NCBI RefSeq assembly: GCF_002197665.1
Contig: NZ_NBBJ01000001.1
Coordinates: 682,001-746,000 of the forward strand
Length of the DNA: 64,000 nt
Source: Sphingomonas mucosissima
Lineage (GTDB): Bacteria > Pseudomonadota > Alphaproteobacteria > Sphingomonadales > Sphingomonadaceae
Reading direction: 5' to 3'
In this document: in pieces, positions 54,874-63,484 of the stretch
Layout of the letters: the number at the start of each line of letters is the position of its first letter
Numbering within the stretch: position 1 is the first letter of the stretch
Notes under the pieces: model-generated
What the model was told of the DNA's origin: nothing
The model's database searches: none
The model's input: the letters and a program-made list of their open reading frames with translations, nothing else
Made by a program: the position numbers and the translations under genes

Positions 54874-55950
54874 GTGACGGAAGAAAAAAAGAAAGAACGA
54901 CGGCACGTGGCGCATCATCACGCCGACCTGCCGTACCGGCGCGATCGCCGCGCCAGTCCGGCAAGCGAGGGCTCGCAAAAAGCCCCCTTTCGCCAGCATT
55001 TCGCGCGTCACTATGCCGCGCTTGATCTAGGCACCAACAATTGCAGGCTGCTGATCGCGCGCCCCCAAGGCGATGGCTTTGCGGTAGTGGACGCCTTTTC
55101 GCGGATCGTGCGGCTGGGCGAGGGGCTCGCCACCAGCGGAAAATTGTCGGACGCCGCGGTGGAGCGGACCATCGCGGCGCTGCGCATTTGCGCGGACAAG
55201 CTGAAGCGGCGCAACGTGACTTTGGCGCGATCGGTCGCTACCGAAGCATGCCGCCGCGCGAGCAATGGCGCGAGCTTCATCGAACGCGCCTATCAGGAGA
55301 CCGGCATCCACCTCGACGTGATCTCGGCCGAAGAAGAGGCGCGGCTTGCCGTGCTGGGTTGCCATGTGCTGCTGGAGCCTGGGAACGCGCCGGCGCTCGT
55401 CTTCGACATCGGCGGCGGTTCTACCGAACTGGTGCTGATCGACACCTCGACGACGGTGCCGACCGTTATCGATTGGCATTCGGCGCCTTGGGGTGTCGTA
55501 TCGTTGACCGAGAGTGCGGGCGGCGGCGACGGACCAGACGGGCTGGCGACGGCTTACGAGCGGATGCGAAACCTGGTGCGGGGCAGCTTCGCGCCCTTCG
55601 CTGCGCGGCTTCCAAGAGTGGATGGGCCGCGGCGTCTGCTGGGCACCTCCGGCACGGTTACCACCCTGGCTAGCGTTCACCTGGGGCTGGACCGGTATGA
55701 CCGTGCGCAGGTCGACGGGCTGATCGCGCCGGCCGATTCGATGCGCGCGATCAGCCAGCGCCTTGCGCATCTTTCGATTGTGGAACGTGCCAAGCTGCCG
55801 TGCATCGGGCGCGAGCGCGCGGACTTGGTGGTGGCAGGGTGTGCGATCCTGGAGACCATCCTTGATCTGTGGCCGGCCGAGCGGCTGGGCATCGCCGACC
55901 GTGGCATTCGCGAGGGTATCCTCCGCCGGCTGATGGCGAGCGCGGCATGA
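54874..55950 (+). CDS. ppx: Ppx/GppA family exopolyphosphatase/pppGpp phosphohydrolase
   Basis: A 358-residue protein from a GTG start. A charged N-terminal extension of about 45 residues precedes the actin-like fold: YAALDLGTNNCRLLIARP (P-loop 1), RSVATEACRRASNGASF, FDIGGGSTELVLID (P-loop 2), and GTSGTVTTLASVHLGL. The C-terminal HD-like domain of long Ppx forms is missing, matching the short alphaproteobacterial type. It hydrolyses polyphosphate or pppGpp. The stop overlaps the rlmE start by ATGA. Whether polyP or pppGpp is preferred cannot be told. Confidence 0.9.
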   Translation: MTEEKKKERRHVAHHHADLPYRRDRRASPASEGSQKAPFRQHFARHYAALDLGTNNCRLLIARPQGDGFAVVDAFSRIVRLGEGLATSGKLSDAAVERTIAALRICADKLKRRNVTLARSVATEACRRASNGASFIERAYQETGIHLDVISAEEEARLAVLGCHVLLEPGNAPALVFDIGGGSTELVLIDTSTTVPTVIDWHSAPWGVVSLTESAGGGDGPDGLATAYERMRNLVRGSFAPFAARLPRVDGPRRLLGTSGTVTTLASVHLGLDRYDRAQVDGLIAPADSMRAISQRLAHLSIVERAKLPCIGRERADLVVAGCAILETILDLWPAERLGIADRGIREGILRRLMASAA

Positions 55951-56627
55951 GGGGCGGGGGTGGCCTGCGCACGCGCGTGAAGACCGCGCGCGGCCGGACG
56001 GCGCAGTCGACGCGCTGGCTGGAGCGGCAGCTGAACGATCCCTACGTGAAGCGCGCCAAGGCGGAAGGCTATCGCAGCCGCGCGGCCTATAAGCTGATCG
56101 AGCTGAACGAGCGCTTCGACTTCCTGCGCGGCGCGAAGCGGATCCTCGACCTCGGCATGGCGCCTGGGGGATGGAGCCAGGTGGCGCGGCGCCAGCTGCC
56201 CGGCAGCACGGTGGTGGGCATCGACCTGCTGCCGGTGGACCCGCTGGACGGCGTGACGATCCTGCAGATGGATTTCATGGCGGATGACGCGCCCGAGCGG
56301 CTGATGCAGGAGCTTGGCGGTGCGCCCGACATCGTGCTTTCCGACATGGCGGCAAATACGGTGGGGCACCCGCAGACCGATGCGCTGCGTACCATGGGGC
56401 TGGTGGAGGCGGCGACCGACTTCGCGATCTCCGTGCTGCGGCCCGGCGGTACGTTTGTGGCCAAGGTATTTGCCGGCGGCGCGGATTCGACCTTGGTGGC
56501 GTTGCTCAAGCGTAACTTCACGACGGTGAAACATGCCAAGCCGCCAGCCAGCCGCAAGGGCTCGGTGGAATGGTTCGTGGTGGCGCAGGGCTTCAAGGGT
56601 CGCGCCAGCGGGGCAGCTGGCGAGTAG
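55947..56627 (+). CDS. rlmE: 23S rRNA (uridine-2'-O)-methyltransferase RlmE
   Basis: Methylates U2552 of 23S rRNA in the 50S subunit. The 226-residue product has RSRAAYKLIELNERFDFL (catalytic Lys), the SAM motif ILDLGMAPGGWSQVA, VVGIDLLPVDPLDG, DIVLSDMAANTVGHPQTD (Asp), FVAKVF (Lys) and SVEWFVVAQGF (Glu), completing the K-D-K-E tetrad. An N-terminal extension, GGGGLRTRVKTARGRT, is somewhat basic. Met at 55947 is preferred because the ATGA overlap with ppx is conserved in style; a longer frame exists. Confidence 0.95.
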   Translation: MRGGGGLRTRVKTARGRTAQSTRWLERQLNDPYVKRAKAEGYRSRAAYKLIELNERFDFLRGAKRILDLGMAPGGWSQVARRQLPGSTVVGIDLLPVDPLDGVTILQMDFMADDAPERLMQELGGAPDIVLSDMAANTVGHPQTDALRTMGLVEAATDFAISVLRPGGTFVAKVFAGGADSTLVALLKRNFTTVKHAKPPASRKGSVEWFVVAQGFKGRASGAAGE

Positions 56628-56642
56628 GCCGGCTGAGCGGCA

Positions 56643-56676
56643 GGATCGGATCGCACCCGAGGATGCGACCCGATCC
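56643..56676 (+). terminator. Hairpin after rlmE
   Basis: GGATCGG-A-TCGCA and TGCGA-C-CCGATCC form a 12-base-pair stem with one mismatch, 15 bases beyond the rlmE stop. No U-run. The following 56677-56847 holds no gene I can support. Confidence 0.55.
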
Positions 56677-56847
56677 CGACGGTGAAGCTTAGGTGTTCGC
56701 CGCGCTGCTGCGGATCGTGCCGTTCACACCCGCGGGGAAGAGGCCGCCGGCTTGGGTCGCCGCCTGGTCGCGCCAAAGGTGATTTCGCGCGCGCAGTTTT
56801 ACGCGGTAGGTCGGCCGATAACGAGTTCGTCTGGAATCACCTGCCGA

Positions 56848-56889
56848 AACAAAGAGAGCCGCAGCGTTGCCGCTGCGGCTCTCTTTGTT
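56848..56889. terminator. Strong bidirectional terminator between rlmE and rpoZ
   Basis: AACAAAGAGAGCCGCAGCG (56848-56866) and its exact reverse complement (56871-56889) leave a four-base loop, TTGC: a 19-base-pair stem. On the minus strand it is followed by TTTCGG after a TTTGTT end, so it would stop rpoZ transcription; on the plus strand it ends in CTCTTTGTTG. Confidence 0.8.
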
Positions 56890-56917
56890 GGAACTAACTA
56901 AGGGCGATCGACGGTGA

Positions 56918-57262
56918 TTAGCCGTCGTAATCGGCACCCAGGTTCTGATTGCGCGGCGGGGCAGCGGCGGTGAGGCGCAGTGCCTCTGCCGAGGCTGCCA
57001 GCGAGCCGACCGCATCGGCCTCTTCCTCGTCGTCGATCTGCACGCGCTGCAGGCTCTGAACCACGGCTTCCTTCAGGTCCTTGGGCTTGATCGTCTGCTC
57101 GGCGATTTCGCGCAGCGCGACGACCGGGTTCTTGTCACGATCGCGATCGATGGTCAGTTCGGCGCCACCTGACACCTGCCGCGCGCGCTGCGCCGCGAGC
57201 AGAACCAGATCGAACCGGTTGGGGATCTTGTCGACGCAATCCTCGACCGTGACGCGCGCCAT
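56918..57262 (-). CDS. rpoZ: RNA polymerase omega subunit
   Basis: Small subunit that stabilises the beta' subunit and is part of the ppGpp site. The 114-residue product starts [20 protein letters not shown], followed by [13 protein letters not shown] and [15 protein letters not shown], all highly conserved in omega. The C-terminal extension is acidic ([11 protein letters not shown]) and longer than in enterobacteria, as is usual for alphaproteobacteria. In many species rpoZ neighbours relA/spoT; here it lies alone next to the rlmE/ppx operon, which is notable only as context. Confidence 0.96.
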   Translation of the reverse strand: MARVTVEDCVDKIPNRFDLVLLAAQRARQVSGGAELTIDRDRDKNPVVALREIAEQTIKPKDLKEAVVQSLQRVQIDDEEEADAVGSLAASAEALRLTAAAPPRNQNLGADYDG

Positions 57263-57382
57263 AGACGCTTCCTTCGCTAAACTACTGCTGGATGAAGGGA
57301 AGCGATCTACGCGCCAGCGCCCGAGGAGTCAAGGAATCCCCGTCCTTGCGGCGGTGCGCCGCGCAGTCCAAGTCGGCGCGCG

Positions 57383-58549
57383 ATGAACAGTGCGCGCCCG
57401 TTCGAGGTTGCCGGGAACCGGCTCACCCTGCTGATCGAGGGACCCGATCGGCTCGACGCGCTGATCCACCTGATCGCGAGCGCGCGACGCTCAATCCGGA
57501 TGCTCTATTACATCTATGCCCATGATCACGCGGGAGAGCGGGTCAACGAAGCGCTGATCGACGCCGCGCGTCGGGGTGTGGAGGTGTCGCTGATCGTTGA
57601 TGGGTTCGGCAGCGACGAGGCGGCAGATCAGCGCTTTTTCGACCCGCTGGAAGCCGCGGGCGTTTCCGTGTGCAGCTTCGTGCCCCGGCTGGGCCGGCGC
57701 TACCTCCTGCGCAATCATCAGAAGCTCGCGCTGGCGGATGCTGGGGAGGCGGAGCCGCGGATCATCGTGGGCGGCTTTAATATCGAGGACGATTACTTCG
57801 GGACCGCTGGCGATCAGGCGTGGCGGGACCTGGGATTATTGGTGGAAGGGGCGGCGGCCGGTCGCATTGCGCCTTATTTTGATGCGCTGAACGCGTGGGT
57901 GCGGCAGGAAAAAGGCAAGCTGCGTCACCTCAATCGCGCGCTGTCGCAATGGAGCGAGAAGGAGGGGGAGGTGCGATGGCTGATCGGCGGGCCAACCCGC
58001 CGCCTGTCGCCCTGGGCCCGGGCCGTGCGAAGTGACATGCGGCGGGCTGAACGGATCGACATCATCGCGGCATATTTTACGCCCAGCCCCACGATGCTGC
58101 GGCAGATCGACCGGGCCGGCCGCAAGGGCAGGGTGGTACGCGTCGTAACAGCGCGCAAATCGGACAACAACGCCACGATTGCAGCGGCGCGCTTCACCTA
58201 TCGCGGCCTGCTCAAACGCGGGATCAAGGTGTTCGAATACCTGCCTACCAAGCTGCACACGAAATTATATGCGGTGGACCAAGCCGTGCATATCGGCAGC
58301 GCCAATTTCGACATGCGCAGCCTGTTCATCAACCTGGAGTTGATGCTGCGCATCGAGGACGCGGCGTTCGCACGCCATGTTCGAGGCTATATCGATGGTG
58401 AGATCGCCCAGTCGGAAGAGATCACGAGCGATCGGTATCTTGCCACCACGGGCCTGTGGCAGCGTGCGAAGCAGTTTGCGGCCTATCTGCTGGTCGGCGT
58501 GGCTGACCCGGTGATTTCGCGAACGCTGAATTTCGGCATCGATGAATGA
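57383..58549 (+). CDS. Phospholipase D superfamily enzyme, cardiolipin synthase-like
   Basis: A 388-residue protein with two HxKx4D motifs: LRNHQKLALAD near residue 112 and TKLHTKLYAVD near 290, the second followed by VHIGSANFDMRSLFINLE as in cardiolipin synthases. It has no N-terminal membrane helices, unlike ClsA, so it is closer to the shorter ClsB/C type, or a soluble phosphatidyltransferase. The stretch RRSIRMLYYIYAHDHAGE matches the start of the PLD domain. The substrate is probably phosphatidylglycerol or cardiolipin, at the membrane surface. It has its own start after a short leader. Confidence 0.88.
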   Translation: MNSARPFEVAGNRLTLLIEGPDRLDALIHLIASARRSIRMLYYIYAHDHAGERVNEALIDAARRGVEVSLIVDGFGSDEAADQRFFDPLEAAGVSVCSFVPRLGRRYLLRNHQKLALADAGEAEPRIIVGGFNIEDDYFGTAGDQAWRDLGLLVEGAAAGRIAPYFDALNAWVRQEKGKLRHLNRALSQWSEKEGEVRWLIGGPTRRLSPWARAVRSDMRRAERIDIIAAYFTPSPTMLRQIDRAGRKGRVVRVVTARKSDNNATIAAARFTYRGLLKRGIKVFEYLPTKLHTKLYAVDQAVHIGSANFDMRSLFINLELMLRIEDAAFARHVRGYIDGEIAQSEEITSDRYLATTGLWQRAKQFAAYLLVGVADPVISRTLNFGIDE

Positions 58550-58581
58550 GGCCGAGCGCCGGATGCGAGCGTGCGGATCGG

Positions 58582-58660
58582 TTTGTCACGGTTCCGCAAC
58601 ATCATCGTAACGTTTAAGTCTCCAAATTTCCATTTGGCTGTCACTTGCCTCCCCTAGCGG
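58582..58660 (+). promoter_or_regulatory. PhoB-like promoter of the beta-helix lipoprotein gene
   Basis: The likely box is TTTCCAT-TTGG-CTGTCAC (58627-58644); CTGTCAC matches the known PHO half site exactly and TTTCCAT matches at four of seven positions. TAGCG at 58655-58659 lies ten bases beyond the box, the spacing used when PhoB replaces the -35 element. Upstream, 58582-58614 holds three further 11-base-spaced pentamers (GTCAC, GCAAC, GTAAC), in phase with the box. The same layout occurs before gspC. Confidence 0.65.
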
Positions 58661-58740
58661 CACTCTCAAGGGGGACGGGCGTGTGGCCTGACTTTCCCGC
58701 GGTCCAGGGGACGGACCGATCAGCTTAACGGGAGTGCGAC

Positions 58741-60351
58741 ATGCTCAACTTCAGCCGCCACCATTTCCTCGCCGGCACCGCGTGCCTTCTGCTCGCCGCG
58801 TGCGGAGCCGACGATGTCGCATCGCCGGGGGCGGGCAACATCGACGTGATCGTCAATCCGGCACCGGCACCATCGCCGAGCCCGACCACTCCTGCACTGA
58901 CCCCGCTGACAGCGGCGCAGTTCGCTTTGCCAACGGCAGTCAACAACGTTACGGTCACCTCTGAAGAGCAACTCGCGATCGTGAACGCGGGCAGCAACAA
59001 CAACGTGAACGGCGCTGCTGGCCTGAACGGCATCTATCCGATCAGCAATACGCCGCTGACAACCCCGAGCAACCCGGCCACGCTCGGCAGCTTCTTCGTT
59101 TCGACGAACTTCGTTGGCGCGGTAAGCGGCCCGAACGACACGTCCTTCCAGGATTGGACCTGCAACTCGTCCTCTGCCAACTTCGGTGGCACCACCGCGG
59201 CCTGCACCGCAGTGCCCAACGTAGGTGCGGGCGGCGCAGCTGCGAGCTGCCCAACGGGCACGACCGACGATGGCATTGTTGCCACGTTTCGCGCCTGCCG
59301 CCTGCCCACGGTTATCACCTCCAGCCTTTCGCTGCCCAAGATCGCAGGTGTGTTCTACCGCTTCCGCGGCCAGACCGAAGTGGGTGTGGATGTCGGCGCA
59401 ACCGGCGCCGATTCGGGTGTGACGCTGACGATCGCGCCGGGCGTCGTGCTCGCCGCTGACTCAAGCGAAGCGTCGAACGATTTCATTCTGGTGAACCGCG
59501 GCAGCCGGATCAACGCTGTTGGGACCGCCGCTGCGCCGATCATCTTTACCTCGCAGCAGAACCTGACGACCAACGGCGTGTCCGATGCGACGCAGGGGCA
59601 GTGGGGCGGCCTGATCATGCTCGGCCGTGCACCGACCGCCGTATGCGCGGCGGGCACCGGCCCGAACAACGCCGGCGGCACCAGCGCCACCTGCCAGAAC
59701 CCGATCGAAGGTGTTCCTGGCCGCTTCTACGGTGGTCCGAACCAGGCGGATAACTCGGGTACGCTGCAGTACGTCCAGATCCGCTATACCGGCATCGCGA
59801 TCAGCGAAGGCAACGAGCTTCAGGGCTTGACGCTCGGCGGCACCGGCAGCGGTACCACGATCGATCACGTGCAGAGCCACAATTCGGCGGACGACGGCGT
59901 GGAGATCTTCGGCGGCACCACCAACCTGAAGTATTTCGTGGTTACCGGTTCCGACGACGACGCCTTCGACGTGGACAACGGCTGGCGCGGGTTCATGCAG
60001 TTCATCATCGCGGCGCAGCGCGCCGGTGGTGCCACGGCCGACTCGTTCGCGACCGAGATCGACTCGAACAACGCGGAAGATCTGCTGCCGCGTACCTTCG
60101 GCCGCTACGCCAACTTCACGTTCATCCAGACCGGACCTTCCGCCCCGGCGGCGATCCGCCTTCGCGGCGGCGCCGACTTCGCCTTCGTCAACGGCGTGGT
60201 GAAGACGGCATCGGGCCAGGCATGCGTGAACATCGTGGCGGGCGAAGGCTCGGGTAACACGCGCACCACGATCCGTCCGGCCAACCAGGATCTGCAGGAT
60301 GTCGGCCCGCCGACCTTCAACTCGGTCTACTTCCAGTGCCAGGGTCGTTGA
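58741..60351 (+). CDS. Surface-type beta-helix lipoprotein
   Basis: A 536-residue product with signal MLNFSRHHFLAGTACLLLAAC; Cys21 is the lipid site. A Pro/Thr/Ser-rich stalk of about 45 residues follows. The rest is a repetitive, Gly/Asn/Thr-rich beta-strand architecture with GTTIDHVQSHNSADDGVEIF, TGSDDDAFDVDNGWRGFMQF and EGNELQGLTLGGTGSGTTID, matching a parallel beta-helix family seen in Bacteroidetes and proteobacterial surface proteins. Asp-rich turns may bind calcium. Function is unknown. It is followed by a hairpin, the TonB-dependent receptor and the type II secretion operon; it may be a substrate of that secretion system. Confidence 0.85.
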   Translation: MLNFSRHHFLAGTACLLLAACGADDVASPGAGNIDVIVNPAPAPSPSPTTPALTPLTAAQFALPTAVNNVTVTSEEQLAIVNAGSNNNVNGAAGLNGIYPISNTPLTTPSNPATLGSFFVSTNFVGAVSGPNDTSFQDWTCNSSSANFGGTTAACTAVPNVGAGGAAASCPTGTTDDGIVATFRACRLPTVITSSLSLPKIAGVFYRFRGQTEVGVDVGATGADSGVTLTIAPGVVLAADSSEASNDFILVNRGSRINAVGTAAAPIIFTSQQNLTTNGVSDATQGQWGGLIMLGRAPTAVCAAGTGPNNAGGTSATCQNPIEGVPGRFYGGPNQADNSGTLQYVQIRYTGIAISEGNELQGLTLGGTGSGTTIDHVQSHNSADDGVEIFGGTTNLKYFVVTGSDDDAFDVDNGWRGFMQFIIAAQRAGGATADSFATEIDSNNAEDLLPRTFGRYANFTFIQTGPSAPAAIRLRGGADFAFVNGVVKTASGQACVNIVAGEGSGNTRTTIRPANQDLQDVGPPTFNSVYFQCQGR

Positions 60352-60375
60352 TCCCAGGCTCAAGCTCATGACCGT

Positions 60376-60416
60376 AGCGGGCCCCTGCGTGCGATTATCG
60401 CCGCGGTGGGCCCGCT
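60376..60416 (+). terminator. Attenuating hairpin between lipoprotein and receptor
   Basis: AGCGGGCCC (60376-60384) pairs exactly with GGGCCCGCT (60408-60416). It lies in the 93-base gap and lacks a U-run, so partial termination or mRNA processing is more likely than a full stop. Confidence 0.5.
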
Positions 60417-60444
60417 CCTTGCCATTCGATCGGAAGACCTGATC

Positions 60445-63273
60445 ATGCGCCAGCGCGCCATCTATGCCTCCCTGCTTCTCGTGACGACGACGCTCGTCAC
60501 CCCAGCCGCGCTGGCGCAGGTCGCGCCTTCGGGCGGGGCCCCCGTCGCAGGGCCGAACACCAGCCTCATTTCCCCGCCAGCCGATCCCTCGGCGACAAAC
60601 CCCGACGCCGTTGACCCTGCCGCGGCAACGCAAGCGGACGATGAAGCGTCGCAGAGCGCCGAGGTCTCCGCACCGGGCGTGAACGCGTCCGCGGGCGATG
60701 ACATCGTCGTGGTCGGGCGCAACATTCCCAATTCTGTGCGCTCGACCGCGCAAGTGATCAGCGTGCTCTCCACCGCGGACATCGCTCGCTCTGGCGAGGG
60801 TGATATCGCCGGCGCGCTGACCCGCGTGACCGGCCTTTCGGTGGTCGGCAACGGCTATGTTTTCGTGCGTGGTCTCGGCGACCGTTATTCCTCGGCGCTG
60901 CTGAACGGCTCGCCGCTGCCAAGCCCCGAGCCGCTGCGCCGCACGGTGCCGCTGGACATCTTCCCGACTAACATCGTCGGCTCGGCCTTGGTCCAGAAGA
61001 CCTATTCGGTGAATTACCCCGGCGAGTTTGGTGGCGGTGTCATCAACCTGACTACCAAGGCGATCCCGGAAGAGAATTTCGTCACGATTGGCGCGTCCGG
61101 CGGGATCGACACGGAGACCACCGGCAAGCTCGGCTACACCTACTTCGGATCAAAGACGGACTGGCTCGGCTATGACTCGGGCGAGCGCAAGCTTCCCGGG
61201 TTCCTGCGCGATGCACCGACAGGAACGGGCGTGATCCCGACCGCACAGGTAGCGCAGCTGTCCAACGCGCGTACCTCCTTGCTCCAGCGCAACCAGGACA
61301 TTCCGCCGAACTGGTCGGGCAACATCAACATCGGCCTGGTGGGCGAGCTTGGCGCGGGCCGGATCGGCATGATCGCGTCGGGCGGCTTGTCCAACAACTG
61401 GCGCACGCGCGCTACGACGCAGCAGGATACGGTCAGCAACGACGGCACGCTGCGCAACGATTTCTACACGGTGATCACCGACAATCGCGCAGTGGTGAAC
61501 GGCCTGCTCGGCTTCGGCTACGAGTTTGACGAGAACCGTATCCGTTGGACCAACATCTATATCCACGACACGCTCAAGCAGGGCCGCGCGTCCGCCGCGA
61601 CGGTTTATAACAACTCCTCGGGCAACCCGCTTTTCCAGCAAAACACCAACTGGTTCGAGCGCCAGCTGATCGAAACGCAACTGGTGGGTGAGTTCAAGCC
61701 CGTCGACAATCTTTCGGTCGATGTGCGCGGCGCTTATGCCAATACGAAGCGCAACTCGCCGTATGAGCGCCAGTTCATCTATAACTGCACGACCAGCCTC
61801 AACATCCAGGTGCGCGACCCGGTGGGTGGCTCGCCACTGAACTGCCCCGGCGTGTGGCAGGCTACCAACGCGTTCGACCGCTTCGCCACCGTGGTGTTCA
61901 GCGAGCTGAACGAAGACCTGTATTCGGGGCAGGCGGACGTCGCGTACAAGCTGTCCACCGATCGTCCGTTCACGCTGTCGGCCGGTTATTATTTCTCGCA
62001 GAACGACCGTCAGTCACTTCGCCTTCCGTTCACGTTCCAAACGACGACGGGTCGCGAAATCCCATTCCCGTGCAACCTCTTCCGCCCGGACTTCCTCCTT
62101 TCGCCTGACGTGCTGAACGGCTGCCCCGTGGCAACCACCGGCACGCGCGCCGAGAATGCGGTGCAGCTGCGGTTCGACTCGGGTCTGAACGGTTCCTACG
62201 CTTATGACGCAAGCCTGCGCATCCATGCCGGCTACGTTCAGGCCGAAGCGGAAGCGATCGACGGCGTTCGGGCGATCATCGGCGTTCGCTACGAAACGGC
62301 AAAGCAGGAAGTGACGCCGGTCAACGCGCCGGCGACGCGGTTGAACAACGATTATTTCTTGCCGGCGGCGACGCTGACCTGGAACTTCGCCCAGGACATG
62401 CAGCTGCGTCTTGCCGCGGCGAAGACCATCGCTCGCCCGCAGTTCCGTGAGCTTGCTCCCCAGGCGTTCCGCGACTTCGAATCGGACCGGTTGTTCTTCG
62501 GCAACCCGAACCTGCGTGATTCCAAGCTTTACAACCTGGAAGCACGGTACGAGTGGTTCTTCGATCGCGACCAGCGGCTCACCATGGCGGGCTTCTACAA
62601 GCGGATCGACAATCCGATCGAGCAGGTCGGCTTCTATCCGAGCACGGACGCCCGCCTGCAGACCGGTTTCACCTATCTGCCCAAGGCGACGCTGTGGGGC
62701 GGCGAGATCGAGGTGCAGAAATACTTCCCGCTCGATTTCATCTCCGACGGGATGGCTGGCAAGCGGGCGGTTGTGATCGCCAATTACACCTACACCCAGT
62801 CCAAGATCACGGCGGACAGCCAGTGCGTTCCCAGCGTGCTTGGCGACTCGCTGCCTGGCTGCAGTGATGGCTTCGCGCCTGCCAATCTCCAGTTCCGGGA
62901 TGGCGCGCCGTTGACCGGGCAGTCTGATCACCTCGTCAACCTGCAGCTCGGCTATGAGGACCGGGAGAATGAGACGCAGGCGACGCTGCTGTTCAACTAC
63001 GCCAGCGACCGCGTGACGAATCGCGGCCCATCGCTTCTGTCTGGTGTCGGCTTCCAGCCCGACATCGTCGAGCGGCCGGGCATCCGGCTGGACTTCGTTG
63101 CGCGCCAGACGGTGGACTTCCTGGGCACGCGCGTCGAGCTGAAGGGCGAAGCGCGCAACTTGACGGGGCAGCGCTATCAGGAGCGCCAGACCTTCGGTGA
63201 CGGGCGGCAGGTGTTCATCAACCGCTTCGCACAGGGCCGGCTCTTCACGCTCGGCGCCAGCGTTACCTTCTGA
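60445..63273 (+). CDS. TonB-dependent receptor, linked to beta-helix lipoprotein
   Basis: A 942-residue outer-membrane transporter. Signal peptide MRQRAIYASLLLVTTTLVTP ends near ALAQ. A Pro/Ala-rich N-terminal stretch leads to DDIVVVGRNIPNSVRS (TonB-box-like) and the plug with STADIARSGEGDIAGALTRV, GYVFVRGLGDRYSSALLNG, DIFPTNIVGSALVQKTYSVN and PGEFGGGVINLTTK. The barrel ends LFTLGASVTF with terminal Phe. The plug style (RGLGDRYS...LLNGSPLPSPEP) is that of carbohydrate/oligomer-type receptors common in sphingomonads and Caulobacter. Substrate unknown. Start at 60445 follows GGAAGACCT, weak spacing but placing the signal correctly. Confidence 0.92.
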   Translation: MRQRAIYASLLLVTTTLVTPAALAQVAPSGGAPVAGPNTSLISPPADPSATNPDAVDPAAATQADDEASQSAEVSAPGVNASAGDDIVVVGRNIPNSVRSTAQVISVLSTADIARSGEGDIAGALTRVTGLSVVGNGYVFVRGLGDRYSSALLNGSPLPSPEPLRRTVPLDIFPTNIVGSALVQKTYSVNYPGEFGGGVINLTTKAIPEENFVTIGASGGIDTETTGKLGYTYFGSKTDWLGYDSGERKLPGFLRDAPTGTGVIPTAQVAQLSNARTSLLQRNQDIPPNWSGNINIGLVGELGAGRIGMIASGGLSNNWRTRATTQQDTVSNDGTLRNDFYTVITDNRAVVNGLLGFGYEFDENRIRWTNIYIHDTLKQGRASAATVYNNSSGNPLFQQNTNWFERQLIETQLVGEFKPVDNLSVDVRGAYANTKRNSPYERQFIYNCTTSLNIQVRDPVGGSPLNCPGVWQATNAFDRFATVVFSELNEDLYSGQADVAYKLSTDRPFTLSAGYYFSQNDRQSLRLPFTFQTTTGREIPFPCNLFRPDFLLSPDVLNGCPVATTGTRAENAVQLRFDSGLNGSYAYDASLRIHAGYVQAEAEAIDGVRAIIGVRYETAKQEVTPVNAPATRLNNDYFLPAATLTWNFAQDMQLRLAAAKTIARPQFRELAPQAFRDFESDRLFFGNPNLRDSKLYNLEARYEWFFDRDQRLTMAGFYKRIDNPIEQVGFYPSTDARLQTGFTYLPKATLWGGEIEVQKYFPLDFISDGMAGKRAVVIANYTYTQSKITADSQCVPSVLGDSLPGCSDGFAPANLQFRDGAPLTGQSDHLVNLQLGYEDRENETQATLLFNYASDRVTNRGPSLLSGVGFQPDIVERPGIRLDFVARQTVDFLGTRVELKGEARNLTGQRYQERQTFGDGRQVFINRFAQGRLFTLGASVTF

Positions 63274-63315
63274 CGCGATAAACCGGCTGGCGCGGCCCAG
63301 CGCCAAACCGCCCTT

Positions 63316-63350
63316 ATCGCCCCGGACCCGATTGCGCGGTTCGGGGCGAT
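63316..63350 (+). terminator. Hairpin after the receptor gene
   Basis: ATCGCCCCGGACC and GGTTCGGGGCGAT pair with one mismatch around CGATTGCGC. It ends the lipoprotein-receptor unit 42 bases beyond the stop, before the gspC promoter. Confidence 0.6.
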
Positions 63351-63425
63351 TTGCGTATCGGGGGGGCCGTCGCTCATGCGCCGATGATAGGCATGGCCCC
63401 CGGAGGCCCATCATATTACACTGAC

Positions 63426-63458
63426 TTGCAATGTCGCTGTAACATCGCGGACATAGCG
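63426..63458 (+). promoter_or_regulatory. PhoB-like promoter of the type II secretion operon
   Basis: TTGCAAT-GTCG-CTGTAAC (63426-63443) is a two-half-site box with an 11-base period, and TAGCG at 63454-63458 lies exactly ten bases beyond it. Box spacing and the TAGCG element are identical to those before the beta-helix lipoprotein gene. The start codon of gspC is about 27 bases further on. Confidence 0.6.
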
Positions 63459-63484
63459 CCGACTGCGCGGGGATTGGCAAATAC

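Noticed and set aside
56690..56840. Minus-strand frame end TYRVKLRARNHLWRDQ... downstream of rpoZ
   Set aside because: It looks protein-like for about 40 residues but has no start, ribosome site or match and overlaps rpoZ; the strong terminator before it argues against expression.
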